Below are positions 52,115-61,778 of a stretch of 64,000 nt of DNA, one piece after another. Position 1 is the stretch's first letter; each line of letters begins with the position of its first letter. The translations under genes and the position numbers were made by a program. The stretch lies in contig JAYWGN010000046.1 in the NCBI GenBank assembly GCA_043778255.1, positions 1 to 64,000 of the forward strand, given 5' to 3'. Origin of the DNA: JAYWGN01 sp043778255. Lineage in GTDB: Bacteria; Bacteroidota; Bacteroidia; Chitinophagales; Chitinophagaceae. The notes below the pieces were generated by a model, which saw only the letters and a program-made list of their open reading frames with translations, was not told where the DNA came from and ran no database searches.

Positions 52115-53272
52115 ATGTACAAATCTGATTATGTAGCCATTTCAATTGGTTGTTTTTCCGAGGTTAATAGGCAATTGTATTATGAGTTAGCCAAGCTTGG
52201 CAAATCTGTTACTATTGTGTTTCCTGAGCAATTACCATTCCCCGATGGTATGCGGACTTACGAAAAAATAACGAATACAACCGTAACAGCAATACCTTCA
52301 AAAACATTTTTTAAAAACCCAAGGCTTACTCAATATAAAGGGTTAAAAAAAATAATTGCCGACAAACGACCTCAGTATGTGTATACCGAGTACGACCCTG
52401 CAAGTTTGCTTGGTGTAGTGTTAGGTTGGTGGAGTAAAAAGTATAAATTTAAGCTTATTTGCAACTCCTGTGAAAACTTAGAACTCGATGTAAAATCAGT
52501 ATTTCAACGAGAAGGTGTAAAAGGTATATTACCTTGCCTTATCAAAAATTTGTTTATAAAACTGAGCAAACATAATGTCTATCACATTTTTGCCCTTGGG
52601 CAAGATGGAAAAAGAATATTTGAAAACCTCGGTTACAAAAGTGTATCAATAATTCACTTGGGTTTCGATGAATTATTGTTTGCACCCAACCCTACTAAGC
52701 GTAACCAAATAAGAAAGGAGCTAAACTTAACTGAAACTGTAATTGGCTACTTTGGACGTACCGTACCCGAAAAAGGGGTGCATATATTAATACAAGCATT
52801 GGCTAAGTTAAAGCATTTGCAATGGCAGTTTTTGGTCGATGAATTTAGTATATACAAAACACCCTACCAACAATCATTAATTGACAGTATAGCACATTTA
52901 GGCATTGCCGATAGAGTTACTTACTTTGATGCACCACACGAAACAGTAGCTTGGTATATGTGTGCTACCGATATTGCGGTAGTACACTCCTTATCATCAA
53001 AAAAATGGAAAGAGCAGTATGGTAGAGTAGCACCCGAAACAATGGCTTGTGGCAATGCAGTATTGGTAAGCAGTAGTGGTACACTTAAGGAGTTAGTACC
53101 TAATAGTAGTTATGTAATACCTGAGGGCGATGTAAATGCCTTAGCTAATAAATTGGAGGAGTTGCTTAATAACCCCACGTTAATTACACAAATGGGCGAA
53201 CTTGCACATAACCATGCACATAGCAAATATACAATGGTAAAGCAGGCTCAATTAATAGCTTCAATTAGTTAG
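52115..53272 (+). CDS. GT4-family glycosyltransferase
   Basis: A 385-residue GT-B glycosyltransferase. The donor domain starts TVIGYFGRTVPEKGVHILIQALAKL near residue 208. WYMCATDIAVVHSLSSKKWKEQYGRVAPETMACGNAVLVSSSGTLKEL near residues 287-335 carries the E-x7-E region with a conserved EQYGRV-PE form seen in many capsule GT4 enzymes. Acceptor unknown. Two bases before the polymerase gene. Confidence 0.9.
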   Translation: MYKSDYVAISIGCFSEVNRQLYYELAKLGKSVTIVFPEQLPFPDGMRTYEKITNTTVTAIPSKTFFKNPRLTQYKGLKKIIADKRPQYVYTEYDPASLLGVVLGWWSKKYKFKLICNSCENLELDVKSVFQREGVKGILPCLIKNLFIKLSKHNVYHIFALGQDGKRIFENLGYKSVSIIHLGFDELLFAPNPTKRNQIRKELNLTETVIGYFGRTVPEKGVHILIQALAKLKHLQWQFLVDEFSIYKTPYQQSLIDSIAHLGIADRVTYFDAPHETVAWYMCATDIAVVHSLSSKKWKEQYGRVAPETMACGNAVLVSSSGTLKELVPNSSYVIPEGDVNALANKLEELLNNPTLITQMGELAHNHAHSKYTMVKQAQLIASIS

Positions 53273-53274
53273 TA

Positions 53275-54711
53275 ATGTTGAATAGTAAAATAAAAGATGC
53301 TTTACTAACGAAACAAAAGCAAAAAGAAATGATTAAACATAAACTGTACCGCATATTTAGGTTAACTACGCTATTTGTAAATGGCTTAATTATATTTACT
53401 ATTATTTTTGATCCTACAATTGATGTTACAAGTTTTATTGATTACTATTTCTTTTATCAATTTTTGTATTTTGTTGTATGTATTGGACTTACGTTTCCGT
53501 TTTTTGAACTTATGGTAACTACCTATACATTACAACTTTTAGGTTCTAATATTTGGTTGGCACGGTGGAAACTTAATTTGCTAATTGTATATAACCCACT
53601 CGATAATTATTATGTAACTAACCTGCTCTATATTTCAATATTTGCATTTATAACTACACTTACCATTAACCATAGCAAACTTAACGAAAAGTTAAAACTT
53701 ACAGTAAATCGGTTTAAAAACTATCCCAAAATGGGAAGTGTTGCCATCAATTTATTTGTGGTAGGGTTTATATTTACTGTACTTAACAGGCTTATACCCA
53801 ATATACCTACAGTAAAGCAATTAGTAAATTGCCTAGCCGATTTGTTATACCTAAGTGCTATTTGTTTTTTCTTTTCCAAGCACAGTTTTAAGTGGGTTTA
53901 CATTGGGCTTATTTTGTTACTAATGTTAACTATAGCCTTCAATTCTACTTTATTTTTTACTGCATTTTTGTGGATGTTCTTTTACTTTTTGTATGCACAA
54001 ATACTTAACCCATGGCCTTTGTATATTAAGTTAGGGGCTTTTGTAGCAGTTTCATTTTTTTTAATATTGGTACAAGCAGTTAAAACAGAGGTAAGGCAAA
54101 AGCAAGGGCTTAATTCTAGCACAAGTACCTTCTCAAAAGCCTTAAATGATAAGAGTACTCAAATACAAGAAAGTAATGCCTCTTTCAAAAAAAAATATTT
54201 ATCGGTGTTATTAAACAGAATTAATCAAACCTTTTTTGATCATCTAGTATTTAAAAACGAATTAAAAATTGAAAATAAACCAAGGCCAAAAACAATTTTA
54301 ACTTCACTTTTTGCAGCATTTATACCACGTATATTTTGGCCCGATAAGCCCAGTTTTGATAACGGACGCCTTTATGAACTTGCAGGCTTAAATGTAAGAG
54401 GGGCTTTTATATCAATTAGCTTAGTTGCCGAAGCATTTATCAATTTCGGGTATTATGGCGGGGCTATTTTTTATGTATTTTTTTCATTTGCTGTTTCCTT
54501 AATAGTAATTAATATTGTAAAAAGTGCCGAGAAACGTATTCCACTAATCATCATGTTTTTCCCTTATTTGTTTTTTAACTTATTAAGGGTTGAGGTTGAT
54601 TTTACCCAAATAATTTATGGTTTATATAGTTCAATGATATTTTTAGTATTATTATTTTTGTACTTCAAGCAAAAAGGAATTAATAAAGAAATATTAAAAG
54701 TTAAAGTATAA
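53275..54711 (+). CDS. O-antigen/capsule polymerase, Wzy-like
   Basis: A 478-residue membrane protein with about 10-11 TM helices. A large loop lies near residues 270-360 and contains IPRIFWPDKPSFDNGRLYE, a segment often seen in Wzy polymerases, with two Arg/Lys-rich sites that would handle charged lipid-linked units. It is the only large polytopic protein in the locus besides the flippase and so is the best Wzy candidate. Its codons are even richer in A+T than those of neighbours, as is common for Wzy genes. Confidence 0.75.
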   Translation: MLNSKIKDALLTKQKQKEMIKHKLYRIFRLTTLFVNGLIIFTIIFDPTIDVTSFIDYYFFYQFLYFVVCIGLTFPFFELMVTTYTLQLLGSNIWLARWKLNLLIVYNPLDNYYVTNLLYISIFAFITTLTINHSKLNEKLKLTVNRFKNYPKMGSVAINLFVVGFIFTVLNRLIPNIPTVKQLVNCLADLLYLSAICFFFSKHSFKWVYIGLILLLMLTIAFNSTLFFTAFLWMFFYFLYAQILNPWPLYIKLGAFVAVSFFLILVQAVKTEVRQKQGLNSSTSTFSKALNDKSTQIQESNASFKKKYLSVLLNRINQTFFDHLVFKNELKIENKPRPKTILTSLFAAFIPRIFWPDKPSFDNGRLYELAGLNVRGAFISISLVAEAFINFGYYGGAIFYVFFSFAVSLIVINIVKSAEKRIPLIIMFFPYLFFNLLRVEVDFTQIIYGLYSSMIFLVLLFLYFKQKGINKEILKVKV

Positions 54712-54718
54712 TTTATAT

Positions 54719-55681
54719 TTGAAAACAGCAATTATTACAGGTATTACAGGGCAAGATGGTGCATACCTAACCCAACTTTTATTGCAGCACAATTATACTG
54801 TTGTTGGTGTGGTACGTAAGGCTAATTTGTATAATAAGTCTAAATTAGAATACCTCAATGTATTTGATCATATTAAAATTGTAGCCTGTAATTTAGAAAA
54901 TGCAATTGAAGTAAATGCATTAATTAATACTTACCAACCAACCGAAGTATATAACCTTGCTGCGCAAAGTAGTGTATCACAATCATTTCAACTACCACAA
55001 GAAACCCTACAATTTAATATACTTTCAGTAGTTAATTTACTAGAAGCAATAAGGCTTAGCAATACAGGTATTAAATTTTATCAAGCATCAAGTAGCGAAA
55101 TGTTTGGTAGGGTTAATCAACTACCTATTACCGAAAACTCACTACTACATCCTCTTAGTCCTTATGCCATATCTAAAGTAGCCGCCCACCATACCACTAT
55201 CAATTATAGGGAGTCGTACAATATGTATGCATGTTGTGGGGTACTATTTAACCACGAAAGCTATTTACGGCAGGAGTCATTTTTTATAAAAAAATTATTA
55301 ATTGGGGCACTTGATATAGTAAATGGCAAAAAAGAATACATTGAATTTGGTAACCTTAATATAAAGCGGGATTTTGGATTCTCTAAAGATTATGTACAAG
55401 CTATGTGGCTAATGTTGCAACAACCAAAGCCCGACGATTTTTTAATTTGTAGTGGTACATCAATACTGCTAAGTAGCATTGTTAATTATGTATTTACCCA
55501 ACTAAATATACCCCTTCATAAAATTAAAATTAACCCACAATTGTACAGGCCTACCGAAATTGAAGATATATACGGTAGCAATAAAAAAGCTATTGACGTG
55601 TTGGGTTGGAAAGCAAATTTTGATTTTTATAAAGTACTTGATAACCTAATAGCCGAAGAGCAACAACATTATGCTAAGTAA
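54719..55681 (+). CDS. GDP-mannose 4,6-dehydratase-like protein
   Basis: A 320-residue extended SDR starting at TTG. AIITGITGQDGAYLTQLLLQ is the Gmd NAD-binding motif; EVYNLAAQSSVSQSFQLP, QASSSEMFGRVNQLP and SPYAISKVAAHHTTINYRESYNMYACCGVLFNHES follow as in Gmd. After NHES the usual PRRGxxFV is replaced by YLRQESFFIKK, so it may use another GDP- or UDP-sugar. It would give a 4-keto-6-deoxy product. It overlaps the next gene by 11 bases. Confidence 0.85.
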   Translation: MKTAIITGITGQDGAYLTQLLLQHNYTVVGVVRKANLYNKSKLEYLNVFDHIKIVACNLENAIEVNALINTYQPTEVYNLAAQSSVSQSFQLPQETLQFNILSVVNLLEAIRLSNTGIKFYQASSSEMFGRVNQLPITENSLLHPLSPYAISKVAAHHTTINYRESYNMYACCGVLFNHESYLRQESFFIKKLLIGALDIVNGKKEYIEFGNLNIKRDFGFSKDYVQAMWLMLQQPKPDDFLICSGTSILLSSIVNYVFTQLNIPLHKIKINPQLYRPTEIEDIYGSNKKAIDVLGWKANFDFYKVLDNLIAEEQQHYAK

Positions 55682-56678
55682 TACAAAACCAAAAGTTACT
55701 TTTGTACACCGCAAAGCTAGAGCAGTAGGCAACTACAGCCTCGAGTTTATATTTCAAGATGTGCGTAAAAGATTATTACATCAAATTGACAGCTACGTTT
55801 TCCATTCCAAGTATGAAAGCAATGGAGTTTTTAAAAGGTTATATAATGTATTTCAACTATTTTTTGAACGTAAAAAAATAGTACATATAACCGGCGATGT
55901 TAATTATTTGGGTTTATTATTGAACCCCAATAAAACAATACATACCATATTAGACTGTGTGCAACTAACTAGTACAACAGGTATAAAGCATACAATATTA
56001 AAGTTCTTTTGGCTTACCGTACCGGTAAAAAAAAGTAAATATATTACCGCTATTTCCACATCAACCAAAAATGAGATATTAAAGTATGCACCTTGCAACC
56101 CTAATAAAATTGTTGTAATACCAGTTGCCATCTCTACACAATTTAAGGCTTCGTCAAAAATATTTAATACCCAAAAACCTACCATACTACAACTTGGTAC
56201 AGCGCATAATAAAAATATAGAAGCATTACTTGAAGCCGTAAAAGATATACCCTGTATTATTGATATTGTAGGGGCACACCAACAACATTTGGTCAATTAT
56301 ATGGAAGCTCATAATATAGAATACACTTACAGCCAAGGCTTAACTAATAATCAAATTATTCAAAAATATATTAATGCCGATATAGTATCACTAATATCAA
56401 CTTACGAAGGCTTTGGTATGCCAATACTTGAGGGACAAGCTACCGGTAGAGTGGTAATAACAGCTAATACCTACTCCATGCCCGAAGTAGGGGGCAATGC
56501 AGCACATTATGTAACCCCAACTAATATAGCTGAAATTAAAATGGGTATTCAAAAAATTATAAGCGATGCCACATATAGAGAACAACTAATTACTAATGGC
56601 TACGAAAATGTAAAAAGATTTGATGCTCAAACCATTGCTGAACAGTATTACAAATTGTACCAAACCATATCACTTTAA
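55671..56678 (+). CDS. GT4-family glycosyltransferase (tandem copy 1)
   Basis: A 335-residue GT-B enzyme. FIFQDVRKRL, ITGDVNYLGLLL, KTIHTILDC and FFWLTVPVKKSKYITAIS make up the acceptor half. ILQLGTAHNKNIEALLEAV and SLISTYEGFGMPILEGQATGRVVITANTYSMPEV near residues 245-275 make up the donor half, with the E-x7-E motif. The next gene is a clear paralog with the same order of motifs. Confidence 0.9.
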   Translation: MLSNTKPKVTFVHRKARAVGNYSLEFIFQDVRKRLLHQIDSYVFHSKYESNGVFKRLYNVFQLFFERKKIVHITGDVNYLGLLLNPNKTIHTILDCVQLTSTTGIKHTILKFFWLTVPVKKSKYITAISTSTKNEILKYAPCNPNKIVVIPVAISTQFKASSKIFNTQKPTILQLGTAHNKNIEALLEAVKDIPCIIDIVGAHQQHLVNYMEAHNIEYTYSQGLTNNQIIQKYINADIVSLISTYEGFGMPILEGQATGRVVITANTYSMPEVGGNAAHYVTPTNIAEIKMGIQKIISDATYREQLITNGYENVKRFDAQTIAEQYYKLYQTISL

Positions 56679-56694
56679 TTATAACACTAATCAA

Positions 56695-57687
56695 TTGCTC
56701 ATTACTTACTTTCAACGTAAACCCATAAAAGGTTTTCACTTTAGTGTCGAAATTATTTTTAATGATTTACGTAAAAATTTATCATCAAAATTTTCACAAA
56801 AAACAATTATTTCTAAATATTATAGCAAAGGCTTTTTGCCTAGGGTGTACAATTGTATACAAGCATTTTTTAACCAATCCAATATCAACCATGTAACTGG
56901 CGACATAAGTTATGTGGGTATTTTTTTGCAAAAAAATAAAACCATTCACACCATATTGGATTGTGTGTTTTTGCAACATAAAAAAGGAATAAGAAAACAG
57001 TTACTCAAATACTTTTGGCTTACAATGCCAATTAATAGATCTAAATTTATAACCACTATATCACATAGTGTGAAAAAAGAAATATTAGAACATAGTAATT
57101 GTAATGCCGATAAAATTATTGTAATCCCCATTGCAGTAGGCACTGAGTTTGTGTACACACCAAAGCAATTTAATACCATACAACCACGAGTACTATTAAT
57201 AGGTACTGCACCTAACAAAAATGTACACCGTACCCTTCAAGCATTGGCTACTATTAATTGCTTTGTAAATATTGTAGGTAAGTACCAACCAGAAATAGAA
57301 AGTAAAATAAAAAAATTACATATTCCATTTCAGTATGACTCTAATTTGGATAGTGTAGCAATGAAAGCTCGGTATGACGAGGCCGATATTTTAGTATTTG
57401 CATCTACTTACGAAGGTTTTGGAATGCCTATAATAGAAGCTCAATCAGTAGGTGTAGCCGTAGTTACTAGCAATATATCAAGTATGCCCGAAGTAGCAAA
57501 TGGTGCTGCAGTGTTAGTAGATCCGTATAATATTGATGCTATAAAAGCTGGAATAAATACAGTAATTAATAACGAAATTTTGCGAAAGCAAAATATAGAA
57601 AATGGCTTACAAAATGTAAAGCAATATACTAGCAAACGTATAGCACAGCAGTATATGGACTTATACAACCAAGTTTTAAACAAATAA
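56695..57687 (+). CDS. GT4-family glycosyltransferase (tandem copy 2)
   Basis: A 330-residue paralog of the preceding gene, sharing KTIHTILDC, YFWLTMPINRSKFITTIS, GTAPNKN and ASTYEGFGMPIIEAQSVGVAVVTSNISSMPEV. The frame is open from 56620, but that ATG would overlap the previous gene by 59 bases. TTG at 56695 gives LITYFQRKPIKGFHFSVEIIF, which lines up with the start of the first copy, and it is therefore chosen. Tandem duplication followed by divergence to act on successive linkages is likely. Confidence 0.88.
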   Translation: MLITYFQRKPIKGFHFSVEIIFNDLRKNLSSKFSQKTIISKYYSKGFLPRVYNCIQAFFNQSNINHVTGDISYVGIFLQKNKTIHTILDCVFLQHKKGIRKQLLKYFWLTMPINRSKFITTISHSVKKEILEHSNCNADKIIVIPIAVGTEFVYTPKQFNTIQPRVLLIGTAPNKNVHRTLQALATINCFVNIVGKYQPEIESKIKKLHIPFQYDSNLDSVAMKARYDEADILVFASTYEGFGMPIIEAQSVGVAVVTSNISSMPEVANGAAVLVDPYNIDAIKAGINTVINNEILRKQNIENGLQNVKQYTSKRIAQQYMDLYNQVLNK

Positions 57688-58734
57688 ATGAAAAGAATTA
57701 TAATAATTGGAGGTGCAGGTTTTATTGGTATTAATAGTGCTTATTATTTTATTAATAAGGGTTATCAAGTTATAGTATTAGATAACCTAAGCCGAAAGGG
57801 TAGTACATACAATTTGCAACAATTGCAGCAAAAGCATACGGTGCAATTTGCACAAGTTGATATAAGAAATTATGAAACGTTAAAAGAAACATTGCTTCAA
57901 ATTGGAGAGGTTGAAGCACTCCTTTTATTAGCAGGGCAAGTAGCTGTTACCACTTCTATCACTAATCCACGTGAAGATTTTGAAATTAATGCACTCGGTA
58001 CTTTTAATGTACTAGAAGCATTGCGTAACAATGCGCAAAGCCCTCATGTAATATATGCATCTACCAATAAAGTATATGGCAAAATGGATAATGTAGCTAT
58101 TACCAAATTAGCTAACCGATACCAATATAATAGTGATAATGAAGGTATTGATGAAGCTGCACCAATTGACTTTTATTCGCCTTATGGTTGCTCCAAAGGC
58201 ACTGCCGAACAGTATGTACACGACTATGCACGTATTTACAATATACCTACAACGGTGCTTAGGCAGTCATGCATATACGGGCCACACCAATTTGGTATTG
58301 AGGATCAGGGTTGGGTTGCTTGGTTTACAATTGCTGCAACTTTAAGTGTTCCCATATCAATATTTGGCGATGGTAACCAAGTACGAGATGTGTTGCATGT
58401 ATACGACCTTTGCTGTTTGTACGAATTAATACTTAATAACAAATCAATATGCAATGGTCAAATTTTTAATATTGGCGGTGGTACCAATAATACACTTTCG
58501 TTAAATGAGTTAGTATTATTATTACAAAATGCACTCAACACAACTTTAAATATTACTTACGATAATTGGAGAGCTGGTGACCAAAAGGTATATATTTCTA
58601 ACATAAATAAAGCCACTACTTTGTTGCAATGGAAACCACTTATTGGAATAGAGCAAGGTATATTGGATATAAAAAATTGGACTGTTGCTAACATTGAAGC
58701 AATACAATCTTACATTACTTACAAAGCAAATTAA
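57688..58734 (+). CDS. CDP-paratose 2-epimerase-like protein (RfbE/Tyv family)
   Basis: A 348-residue extended SDR. IIIIGGAGFIGINSAYYFINKGYQVIVLDNLSRKG, LLAGQVAVTTSITNPREDFEINALGTFNVLEAL, YASTNKVYGKMDN and DFYSPYGCSKGTAEQYVHDYARIYNIPTTVLRQSCIYGPHQFG match RfbE (CDP-tyvelose 2-epimerase) in order and in detail. With rfbF and rfbG it would complete a CDP-dideoxyhexose path, but the enzymes between them are missing here. It abuts the preceding gene. Confidence 0.85.
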   Translation: MKRIIIIGGAGFIGINSAYYFINKGYQVIVLDNLSRKGSTYNLQQLQQKHTVQFAQVDIRNYETLKETLLQIGEVEALLLLAGQVAVTTSITNPREDFEINALGTFNVLEALRNNAQSPHVIYASTNKVYGKMDNVAITKLANRYQYNSDNEGIDEAAPIDFYSPYGCSKGTAEQYVHDYARIYNIPTTVLRQSCIYGPHQFGIEDQGWVAWFTIAATLSVPISIFGDGNQVRDVLHVYDLCCLYELILNNKSICNGQIFNIGGGTNNTLSLNELVLLLQNALNTTLNITYDNWRAGDQKVYISNINKATTLLQWKPLIGIEQGILDIKNWTVANIEAIQSYITYKAN

Positions 58735-58758
58735 CTTAATTATTTTTAACAAAAATAT

Positions 58759-60585
58759 ATGTGTGGTATAGCAGGCAATATAAATTTCAATAACCAAAAC
58801 GACCCTAGTATTATTAAGGTGATGACTAATACTATGGCACATAGAGGGCCTGATGCCGATGGTTTTTATTCCGATAATTATATAAGCCTTGGGCATCGTC
58901 GTTTATCTATTATTGACTTGAGTGAACAGGCTAATCAGCCTATTTACAGTACTTGTGGCAATTATGCTATTATATTTAATGGTGAAATATATAATTATGC
59001 CGAGGTAAAAAACTCTTTAACAACTTATCAATTTGCCACCAATTCCGATACTGAAGTTGTGTTAGCTGCATATATTACCTACGGAGCCAAATCATTGGAA
59101 TTACTAAAAGGTATGTTTGCTTATGCCATATATAATAAACAAACTAACGAAGTATTTATAGCAAGAGATAGGCTTGGAGTAAAACCAGTTTATTATTACA
59201 AGGATGATACGTGTTTTTTATTTGCATCGGAGTTAAGAGCTATATTGGCTACCAAAATAGTGCCACCTAAGGTTAATAAATTGGCGTTGCAATATTACTT
59301 GGTCTTACAATCAGTATATGCACCACATACAATTATTCAAAACATTGTGCAATTGGAGGCTGGGCATTACATTATTATAAATGAAAATAAAGTTGAAATA
59401 AAGCAATATTGGGACATTAAAAACCCACAACAAAAGTTTGAAATAAATTCAAAAGCCGATGCACAAAGTAATGTGTTGCACCTTATGCAACAGTCTGTAG
59501 CAAGGCGTTTGGTTGCCGATGTTCCAGTTGCTGCTTTTTTAAGTGGTGGTATAGATAGTAGTGCAATTGTAGGCCTAATGGCTCAAGTTACCGAAGCACC
59601 CCAAACGTTTAATATTGCATTTAACGAAGCCGATTATGACGAATCAACTTATGCCGAAATTATTGCCACAAAATTTAAAACCAAACATCACAAAATATTA
59701 TTAAGTCCTCAAACCTTTTTAGATGAACTAATCAATGCACTTAATGCAATGGATACCCCAAGTGGCGATGGTATTAATAGCTATGTGGTAGCTAAAGAAA
59801 TTGTAAAAAATAATATTAAAGTAGCTATGAGTGGTGTTGGTGGCGATGAGTTATTTGCTGGTTATCCAAGTTTTAAGCAGTGGTACAGTATGTATCATAA
59901 ACAGTGGATTTGGAAATCTCCAATGGCACTACGAAAACTTGTAGCAAACCTTTTGCCCAACAATAGTAAGTATAGCAGAGTAGCTAAGCTGTTACAACAA
60001 AAGCAACTTGATATCAATACATTTTATCCACTTATAAGGCAAGTATATGATGCTAATACAGTACACAAATTATTACAACAACATACAGTAAATCAAAATA
60101 TTAAATTAAACTTAACGGCTAATAATTTTCCTAGTTTATCACAATTTTCAATTGCAGAGTTGTTGGGTTACACCCAAAATACTTTGTTGAAAGATACTGA
60201 CCAATTTAGTATGGCAGTATCGTTAGAAGTTAGAGAACCCTTTTTTGACCATGATTTAATTGAGTATGTACTACAAATACCAGATGCTATTAAATTGCCA
60301 ACATACCCTAAACAGTTGCTAGTAGAGAGTTTGGGCGATTTATTGCCACCCGAAATTGTACATCGTAAAAAGAAAGGCTTTACCTTTCCTTGGGAGCATT
60401 GGATGCGAAATGAGTTAAAGGCATTTTGCCATAAACTTATAACTGACCTCAACAATAGAGACTTTATAGAAAATGGCATACCCTTGCAGTTATGGAATAA
60501 TTTTTTACAAAATAAAGATGTGAAATGGTCGCAAATATGGGTACTAGTAGTGTTGGAATATTGGTTGCAAAAAAACGTTGATTAA
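58759..60585 (+). CDS. asnB: Asparagine synthase (glutamine-hydrolysing)-like amidotransferase
   Basis: A 608-residue class II amidotransferase. The start MCGIAGNINF gives nucleophile Cys2; MAHRGPDADGFY, GHRRLSIIDLS and FNGEIYNY belong to the glutaminase domain. AAFLSGGIDSSAIVGL near residues 255-270 is the PP-loop of the synthase domain, followed by SGVGGDELFAGY. In polysaccharide loci such proteins often amidate a uronic acid or other carboxyl on the polymer rather than make asparagine; the location favours this but does not prove it. It is 24 bases downstream of the epimerase. Confidence 0.88.
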   Translation: MCGIAGNINFNNQNDPSIIKVMTNTMAHRGPDADGFYSDNYISLGHRRLSIIDLSEQANQPIYSTCGNYAIIFNGEIYNYAEVKNSLTTYQFATNSDTEVVLAAYITYGAKSLELLKGMFAYAIYNKQTNEVFIARDRLGVKPVYYYKDDTCFLFASELRAILATKIVPPKVNKLALQYYLVLQSVYAPHTIIQNIVQLEAGHYIIINENKVEIKQYWDIKNPQQKFEINSKADAQSNVLHLMQQSVARRLVADVPVAAFLSGGIDSSAIVGLMAQVTEAPQTFNIAFNEADYDESTYAEIIATKFKTKHHKILLSPQTFLDELINALNAMDTPSGDGINSYVVAKEIVKNNIKVAMSGVGGDELFAGYPSFKQWYSMYHKQWIWKSPMALRKLVANLLPNNSKYSRVAKLLQQKQLDINTFYPLIRQVYDANTVHKLLQQHTVNQNIKLNLTANNFPSLSQFSIAELLGYTQNTLLKDTDQFSMAVSLEVREPFFDHDLIEYVLQIPDAIKLPTYPKQLLVESLGDLLPPEIVHRKKKGFTFPWEHWMRNELKAFCHKLITDLNNRDFIENGIPLQLWNNFLQNKDVKWSQIWVLVVLEYWLQKNVD

Positions 60586-60594
60586 ATTTTATAC

Positions 60595-61734
60595 TTGGCA
60601 CAAAAAAAAATATTGATTTGTATTGATTGGTTTAGTCCAGGCTTTAGAGCAGGTGGTCCTATTAAGTCAATTGTAAACCTTGCCAATACTATTGCCATCA
60701 ATTTTCAATTATATATTTATACTAGTGATCGAGATTTGGGAATGCAGCAACCCTACTCTAATATAGAAGTAAATACTTGGGTTGAGTATGGTAATAATAT
60801 ATTTGTGAAGTATAATGCACCTACACACCAAACCAAGCAACATTTAATAGCTACTATTTCGGCTTTGCAGCCAAATACTATTTATTTGAATAGTATATTT
60901 TCTAATCATTTTTCCTTACAAGTACTACGAGTACAAAAACATTTCACCAATATAAAATATGTATTGGCACCACGTGGCATGTTAAGGCAAAGTGCATTAG
61001 CATTTAAACCCTTTAAAAAGAAATTATTTTTATTTGTTGCTAAGCTTATAGGTTTGTATAAGCATACTGAGTTTCATGCAACCGATGCTATTGAAATTAA
61101 CGATATACAAAAACAAATAGCAGCCAATGCAATAGTAACTCAAGTGAGTAATTGCCCTGCAATACCAATAGCTGAGGTTAAGCATATTACAAAAATAACT
61201 AACCACATTAACTTATTATTTATTGGGCGTATACACCCCATAAAAAACTTACACTTGGTATTACAATGGGTACAAAAACTTGAAGGTATAATAGTATTAA
61301 ATATTGTAGGAGTGTTAGAGGATGAAGCTTATTGGCAGGAGTGTACAAAGCAAATTAATACTTTGGCTGCCAATGTAACCGTTAATTTTTTAAACGAAAT
61401 AGAACCTACACAACTAGTAAAAATAATAGAAAATAACCACTTGTTAATACTACCAACTAGGGGCGAAAATTTTGGTCATGCAATATACGAATCACTTGCA
61501 TTAGGACGGCCAGTAATTATAAGCGACCAAACACCTTGGCTTAATTTGCAACACTATAATGCCGGTTGGGATTTGCCACTTAGCAACCAAACCGAATTTG
61601 TAAATGCTTTACAAACCGTAATAAATACAAATCAACGACAATATAATAATTATTGTAATGGAGCATTAACTTTGGCGACTAACTTTTACAACAATAGTAA
61701 TCTTTTACAAAAATATAGTGAGCTATTGGCTTAA
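60595..61734 (+). CDS. GT4-family glycosyltransferase
   Basis: A 379-residue GT-B glycosyltransferase starting at TTG. The N-terminal ILICIDWFSPGFRAGGPIKSIVNLANTI is typical of GT4 enzymes. LAPRGMLRQSALAFKPFKKKLF lies near residue 125, LLFIGRIHPIKNLHLVLQWV near residue 205, and LPTRGENFGHAIYESLALGRPVIISDQTPW near residues 285-315 bears the E-x7-E type motif. Substrate unknown. Last glycosyltransferase of the locus. Confidence 0.9.
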   Translation: MAQKKILICIDWFSPGFRAGGPIKSIVNLANTIAINFQLYIYTSDRDLGMQQPYSNIEVNTWVEYGNNIFVKYNAPTHQTKQHLIATISALQPNTIYLNSIFSNHFSLQVLRVQKHFTNIKYVLAPRGMLRQSALAFKPFKKKLFLFVAKLIGLYKHTEFHATDAIEINDIQKQIAANAIVTQVSNCPAIPIAEVKHITKITNHINLLFIGRIHPIKNLHLVLQWVQKLEGIIVLNIVGVLEDEAYWQECTKQINTLAANVTVNFLNEIEPTQLVKIIENNHLLILPTRGENFGHAIYESLALGRPVIISDQTPWLNLQHYNAGWDLPLSNQTEFVNALQTVINTNQRQYNNYCNGALTLATNFYNNSNLLQKYSELLA

Positions 61735-61778
61735 CTTTTTTTACAAAAAACATTAAAAAAAACACAAAATATAATAAG

